Below the pieces are notes generated by a model. The model did not search any database. It saw only the letters and a list, made by a program, of their open reading frames with translations, and was not told the DNA's origin. DNA of 10,394 bases from Chitinivibrionales bacterium (GTDB lineage: Bacteria; Fibrobacterota; Chitinivibrionia; Chitinivibrionales; WJKA01): positions 1 to 10,394 of the forward strand of contig WJKA01000017.1 of NCBI GenBank assembly GCA_014729375.1. The letters run 5' to 3'. Of this stretch, positions 6,606-10,394 are shown piece by piece. Made by a program: the position numbers and the translations under genes. Each line of letters begins with the position of its first letter. Position 1 is the first letter of the stretch.

Positions 6606-9182
6606 TCAATTGCCGATCATGACCAGGCGGGAGACGCGGCGGTTGTGCGCAGTCACGCGAATTAAATAGATTCCCGAAGTCAGTATTTCATTTGTCAGCA
6701 GATAATCCTGCGGCCCGAATCCTTTCACTTTTGACACAAGCGTACCGTCAATACCCACAATATCGATATTAAAAAGGCCGTCAAAAGGAACCGATACCGC
6801 AATATTGTTTGACCCGTGAATATGAATCCCGAATGATTTGTCAACAATATCCGGGTTTTCATCGATAGCATTTTGCGAGAGCGAATAGATAGAGAAGGCT
6901 TCATCCGATCTATCAACTGCCACTGCGCGCGGGTGACGAATCATCAGGCGGCACTGCGAGCACGAAACCGGGATTCCCTGGAGTTCGAGCGGAACAGCCC
7001 ATGAATACGATCCGGCGCGGGCGGCAATCCGGTCCGCACTGCCGGCGTCGTTTTCTCCAATCGGTATCCATTGCTTTCCGTTGTCAAGAGAGAGCAGGAG
7101 CTCGATCGAATCGACAGCATCCACATCGGCATCCCAGGTAACCGTCACCTTGTCACCGACCCGGTACCGCTCATCCCCATTGGGAGCAAGCAGTGCCAGC
7201 GCAGAGTTGTAAATATGATGATCGAGTATTTCAATGCCACATATCGCAGGCCCGTTCTCTGCTTCTGCAGCCAGATGAACAGTCAGGCCATTGCCGTCTG
7301 TCACGCGTATGTCTGTTTCGACAACGAGAAGTTCTGTGGGGGAATCCGGCGGACTACCCAAATCAAACAGGCCGTACACCGTGTCGCCTTCCGCAACGAC
7401 AACCACAGACTCATTTCTGCTGAAAGCACTGTTTCCGTGTAACCGAACCCGGTATCGACCGTCGGGAACAAGAGCGTGCGGGAAGGTGAAAGTCATTGTC
7501 CCGCGGCGTCCGGTCGCATACACTCCCTCCGGTGCAGGAGCATAGATACGCGTTGTATCGCACGGAGAATCCGATGAAATTCCGGCTCCGCCTGCAGTAA
7601 ACGGTGCTGCATCGAGCCATTCTCCGGCAACCAGTCCTCCCCCCACATTTGCACGCAATGCCGGATACCGGGTAAATGTCGTGCAAATTGCCGTATGCAC
7701 AGTGCCGTTAAGCCGGGCCTCTGCGATTATCCTGATTCCACCAACCGAAGAATCCGCAGAAAAACGCCCCGTCGAGTCGATAGTCCCCCCGCCATCCTCA
7801 ACAGCCCACACAAGGCCGGGCTCTCTGTCGATAACATTTCCATTTCCGTCAAGCGGCATTGCTCTGAACTGAAGCGTTGCTCCGGGTTTGATCGCCATGC
7901 GGCCGGGCTCGATTTTCAAAGCAGCAAATTCCACCCCCTGTCTGTCGGAATAGACAAGGGGAAATGTTACCGTGTCACAATCCTGTCCATAGACTGAAAC
8001 CATCCCCCGCTGCTCAACAAATACCGCCTGCGAGCGATTAATAATGCAGACAATACGCTGATCATTGCCGCTGCCGACAATTTCCGGGGTGAGCCAGGAA
8101 ACATTTGTCGAAACGTGTAATTCCGGAAGAACCGATTCCGGCGAACCGGTATTTGTCAGGGGAACGGTACACGGCAGCAATCCGTCGCTATTGCCCGCAA
8201 CCGGCTTTACTTCGGGCACCGGCTCCTGCAAACGAAGGATTTTTTTTTTACCAAGCGCCCTCCGGGGGTCTCCTATCCATAAATCCCCGGCTTCATCATA
8301 GCCACCTTCAATCGGCGAGTTGCGTGTCACCTGGACCGTGACATTGCCGTCCCTGCGATATATCATCTGATTGCGGAACAGCACGATATTGTCTTTTTCG
8401 TTTCCCACGCTGGAAGCCTGCGTGATCGTCAGCCAGTTATTGGAATTGGCCGCCCAGCGCAAACTACCCCACGCACTTCCCGCAACATTCGCTTTCCTGA
8501 TTCCCCACTCGCTGATTATTGATGCATCTTTGCTACGACGGACCCGCGTAATCGTATATCCGCCCTGACTGTGAGCGAAATAGGAACCATCCGGGGATAT
8601 TTCACCGCCAATCCCCGGGCGTTCATTGAGGATGCTCGCCTTCCCATCCTCTAAATCGAATACACAGGCATACCATGCATCACGGAAAATCACCGCTGTT
8701 CCGCGAACAAGGTCGGTTGCGATGCTGATCTGGGAAATCCGGTGCGGAAACCGGGCGACCAGCTCCTTTTCATGAGTATATGTATTGACTCGTCTGATTT
8801 CCCCGCATTGCTCCCCTGCAGTGTAATAAACCCACTGATCGGCGGGCCAGTCGATCCAGGAATTTTCATGAAGGTTTTTTACCGGTACAATATCTCCGGC
8901 ACCCGGGTGGATACCGCCGAGGTGAAGTGCTCCGTGTTCTGTAATATATGCAATCTGGCTCCCTTCCGGATTGATACACACGCATCGTGCGGGGCCGGGT
9001 CGTATGACTTCACTCCGGGAAACAGCACTGCTTGTGATTGTATGGCGAACCACCTCACCATACAACGGTTTGCCCGGTTCATAAGAAGTGTTATGAATGC
9101 TGACAGCAACACCACCCAATGCATATAACGATATATGGCATGCAGCGATACAAAATACGAATACAGGGATAATTGATCTCAT
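6606..9182 (-). CDS. Secreted multidomain protein: propeller, BACON-like, Ig-like, malectin-like and C-terminal sorting-like domains
   Basis: The specific function is not recognised. The 858 residues start with a hydrophobic export signal (4-20). Cleavage after YA at about 21 fits signal peptidase I, but IAAC (12-15) also resembles a lipobox. By eye the domains are: a TolB/WD40-like propeller (about 60-320, with ISPDGSYFAHS and INPEGSQIAYI repeats); a BACON-like domain (about 345-412, STNVSWLTPE); a group 2 Ig-like domain (about 420-503, PGATLQFRAMPLDGNG); a malectin-like module (about 505-653, RANVGGG...YRVRLHG); an Ig-like domain (about 663-765, LLAPNGDERYRVGDKVTVTW, SLDNGKQW); and a C-terminal domain (about 780-858, FNIDIVGIDGTLVSKV...LTSGIYLIRV). 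The last resembles the type IX secretion sorting domain. The protein is therefore probably extracellular or surface-held and may bind carbohydrate; no enzymatic domain is seen. The start lacks a clear ribosome site. A ten-A run sits at codons 312-315. Domain names are from pattern recognition, not from a search. Confidence 0.8.
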   Translation of the reverse strand: MRSIIPVFVFCIAACHISLYALGGVAVSIHNTSYEPGKPLYGEVVRHTITSSAVSRSEVIRPGPARCVCINPEGSQIAYITEHGALHLGGIHPGAGDIVPVKNLHENSWIDWPADQWVYYTAGEQCGEIRRVNTYTHEKELVARFPHRISQISIATDLVRGTAVIFRDAWYACVFDLEDGKASILNERPGIGGEISPDGSYFAHSQGGYTITRVRRSKDASIISEWGIRKANVAGSAWGSLRWAANSNNWLTITQASSVGNEKDNIVLFRNQMIYRRDGNVTVQVTRNSPIEGGYDEAGDLWIGDPRRALGKKKILRLQEPVPEVKPVAGNSDGLLPCTVPLTNTGSPESVLPELHVSTNVSWLTPEIVGSGNDQRIVCIINRSQAVFVEQRGMVSVYGQDCDTVTFPLVYSDRQGVEFAALKIEPGRMAIKPGATLQFRAMPLDGNGNVIDREPGLVWAVEDGGGTIDSTGRFSADSSVGGIRIIAEARLNGTVHTAICTTFTRYPALRANVGGGLVAGEWLDAAPFTAGGAGISSDSPCDTTRIYAPAPEGVYATGRRGTMTFTFPHALVPDGRYRVRLHGNSAFSRNESVVVVAEGDTVYGLFDLGSPPDSPTELLVVETDIRVTDGNGLTVHLAAEAENGPAICGIEILDHHIYNSALALLAPNGDERYRVGDKVTVTWDADVDAVDSIELLLSLDNGKQWIPIGENDAGSADRIAARAGSYSWAVPLELQGIPVSCSQCRLMIRHPRAVAVDRSDEAFSIYSLSQNAIDENPDIVDKSFGIHIHGSNNIAVSVPFDGLFNIDIVGIDGTLVSKVKGFGPQDYLLTNEILTSGIYLIRVTAHNRRVSRLVMIGN
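8240..8249 (-). repeat. Ten-base poly(A) tract in the coding strand of the secreted-protein gene
   Basis: Ten consecutive T on the plus strand give A10 in the message, encoding GKKKI at residues 311-315, at the end of the propeller. Loss of one A leads to TAA about 11 codons on, and gain of one A to TAG about 17 codons past the run. Either slip would leave only the signal peptide and propeller. Confidence 0.9.
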
Positions 9183-9461
9183 AACATACTACTAATCAGC
9201 TATTATCAGGGAATCAAAAAAATTCGGGAACAGACGTCACAACCTGCGCGTCCAGGAGGGTATCTTTCTGCCACTGCCTGCGGAATATTGCTCTGCATCC
9301 TGAAGCAGATGCTTACAGTACATAATATAGCGAAATATTTCCGGTTTTGCATGATTTTTTTTTTGCGCCGGTGACATCCATTATTTTTGCCTGTTCGGAT
9401 TTTATAACTAAATTGAAATCAGCCAAATACTATTTTGTACCAATTCAAAGGAGATAAAAGT
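9183..9461. other. Divergent intergenic region between the secreted-protein and PfkB-kinase genes
   Basis: These 279 bases must hold promoters for both directions unless transcripts enter from outside. For the minus gene, TATATT (plus-strand 9324-9329) is a possible -10 about 140 bases from the start, without a good -35. For the plus gene, TTGCCT (9387-9392) with TAAATT (9409-9414) at 16-base spacing is a weak sigma-70-like pair; TATAAC (9403-9408) is an alternative -10 without a partner. A ten-T run lies at 9355-9364. Small inverted repeats occur at 9295-9312 (GCATC/GATGC) and 9324-9339 (AATAT/ATATT). None is convincing alone. No RNA gene or coding frame is recognised. Confidence 0.4.
9447..9453 (+). 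promoter_or_regulatory. Strong ribosome binding site of the PfkB-family kinase gene
   Basis: AAAGGAG lies eight bases before the ATG at 9462 and fixes the start of the plus-strand kinase. Confidence 0.8.
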
Positions 9462-10394
9462 ATGCTTGAATCGAAAATCGGCCAAAAAAAATTAATTGCA
9501 GGCATAGGTTCTGCGCTGGTCGACATTCTGCTGAAAGAAAGTGATGATTTTGTTGCACAATCCGGTTCTCAGAAGGGTGGGATGACGCTTGTTGAGCGTG
9601 AGATAATTGATTCTCTGCTCTCCAAATCAGCCAATACTCCCGAGACCGTTGCCGGCGGCTCTGCCTGCAATACGATTGTTGGAGCAGGAACGCTGGGCGG
9701 ACCTGCCCGTTTTGTCGGCAAGCGAGGCAGGGACGATCTCGGTGAGCAATTCGAAAAACAGCTCCGTGCGTGCAATGTTGAGCCAATACTTCTTCAGTCC
9801 GACACTTCTACGGGCAGAGTGCTTTCGGTAATTACGCCAGATGCTCAACGGACAATGTTCACTTGCCTGGGTGCATCCTCGGAAGCAACTCCTGAGGAAA
9901 TTCATGATGAGCATTTTTCAGATGCCGCGATTGTTCATGTTGAAGGGTATCTTCTTTTTAACGAACCGCTTATCACCCGGGCCCTTTCCGCAGCGAAAAA
10001 TGCGGGCGCGCTCGTTTCGCTTGACCTTGCCAGCTTTACTGTTGTTGAAGCTTCCAGGAATATCCTTGATAATCTTGTGGAGGAATTTGTCGATATCCTT
10101 ATCGCCAACGAAGACGAAGCGCGGGCATTTACCGGGCTTGATGATGAATCTGCGTCGCTTGAAGCGCTTTCCCGCAAAGCGGAAATTGCCGTACTGAAAG
10201 TCGGCAAACGGGGAAGCTCCATTTCCACAGGCGGAACTGTTACCAGGATCGGGATTCTCGGCGACGGTTCTGCTGTCGATACCACCGGTGCAGGTGACCT
10301 CTGGGCAGCAGGATTTCTCTATGGACTGGTGAACGGATATCCGATAGAAAAATGCGGTGAGCTGGGTGCTGCATGCGGCTATGAAGTGTGCCAG
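9462..10394 (+). CDS. PfkB-family carbohydrate/nucleoside kinase, adenosine kinase-like (partial, runs off right edge)
   Basis: This is a cytoplasmic ATP-dependent kinase of the ribokinase/PfkB fold that phosphorylates a sugar or nucleoside hydroxyl. An uninterrupted frame of 311 codons runs from the ATG, with AAAGGAG upstream, to the last base; perhaps 15-30 residues are missing. Visible motifs are the N-terminal strand GIGSALVDIL (14-23), the substrate-side GGSACNT (65-71, first PfkB signature), the lid-type segment STGRVLSVITPDAQRTMFT in the middle of the chain, and the second signature DTTGAGDLWAAGF (273-285), with D279 as the expected catalytic base and GAGD as the anion hole. The GGSACNT and TGRV...R patterns resemble the adenosine kinase-like subgroup more than phosphofructokinases. 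Substrate cannot be settled from sequence alone; adenosine, ribose and other sugars remain open. It is divergent from the minus-strand run and starts its own unit. Confidence 0.9.
   Translation, partial: MLESKIGQKKLIAGIGSALVDILLKESDDFVAQSGSQKGGMTLVEREIIDSLLSKSANTPETVAGGSACNTIVGAGTLGGPARFVGKRGRDDLGEQFEKQLRACNVEPILLQSDTSTGRVLSVITPDAQRTMFTCLGASSEATPEEIHDEHFSDAAIVHVEGYLLFNEPLITRALSAAKNAGALVSLDLASFTVVEASRNILDNLVEEFVDILIANEDEARAFTGLDDESASLEALSRKAEIAVLKVGKRGSSISTGGTVTRIGILGDGSAVDTTGAGDLWAAGFLYGLVNGYPIEKCGELGAACGYEVCQ

Noticed and set aside
9413..9448. Inverted repeat TTGAA / TTCAA around the kinase leader
   Set aside because: The arms are five bases and about 26 bases apart, which is expected by chance in AT-rich DNA.

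Overview
The window reads as ordinary chromosome of a diderm (Gram-negative) bacterium of roughly even GC content. kdsB (lipid A-Kdo biosynthesis) implies a lipopolysaccharide outer membrane. gatC implies tRNA-dependent amidation of Asp-tRNA(Asn) and/or Glu-tRNA(Gln). The large secreted protein at 6606-9182 ends in a domain resembling the type IX secretion (Por) sorting domain. That ending, with malectin-like and Ig-like domains in the same chain, suggests the Fibrobacterota/Bacteroidota side of bacterial diversity (for example Chitinivibrionia-like lineages). The phylum call is inference only.

Layout. From 9182 down to 1 everything is on the minus strand and closely packed. In transcription order it holds: an 858-residue secreted multidomain protein; thiL (thiamine-phosphate kinase); a GspE/PilB-type secretion or pilus ATPase; a PcrA/UvrD-type DNA helicase; gatC; kdsB; and the first 39 codons of a response regulator that runs off the left edge. 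Gaps are 0-94 bases. The ATPase stop overlaps the helicase start by 8 bases, and the kdsB stop overlaps the response regulator start by 1 base, so at least parts of this run are probably one operon. The genes share no single pathway (cofactor synthesis, secretion ATPase, DNA repair, tRNA charging, LPS sugar activation, signalling). A 279-base divergent intergenic region (9183-9461) follows. On the plus strand comes a PfkB-family sugar/nucleoside kinase, cut by the right edge after 311 codons.

Most notable points. The ATPase carries four consecutive copies of the 24-residue MshEN-type cyclic-di-GMP half-motif, arranged as two complete modules 60 residues apart, with part of the repeat still nearly identical at DNA level. 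The secreted protein has an unusual domain chain, and a ten-adenine run at the end of its propeller. A slip of one base either way there would stop translation soon afterwards. I see no CRISPR array, rRNA, tRNA, insertion sequence, riboswitch or convincing intrinsic terminator, and no clear undescribed system.
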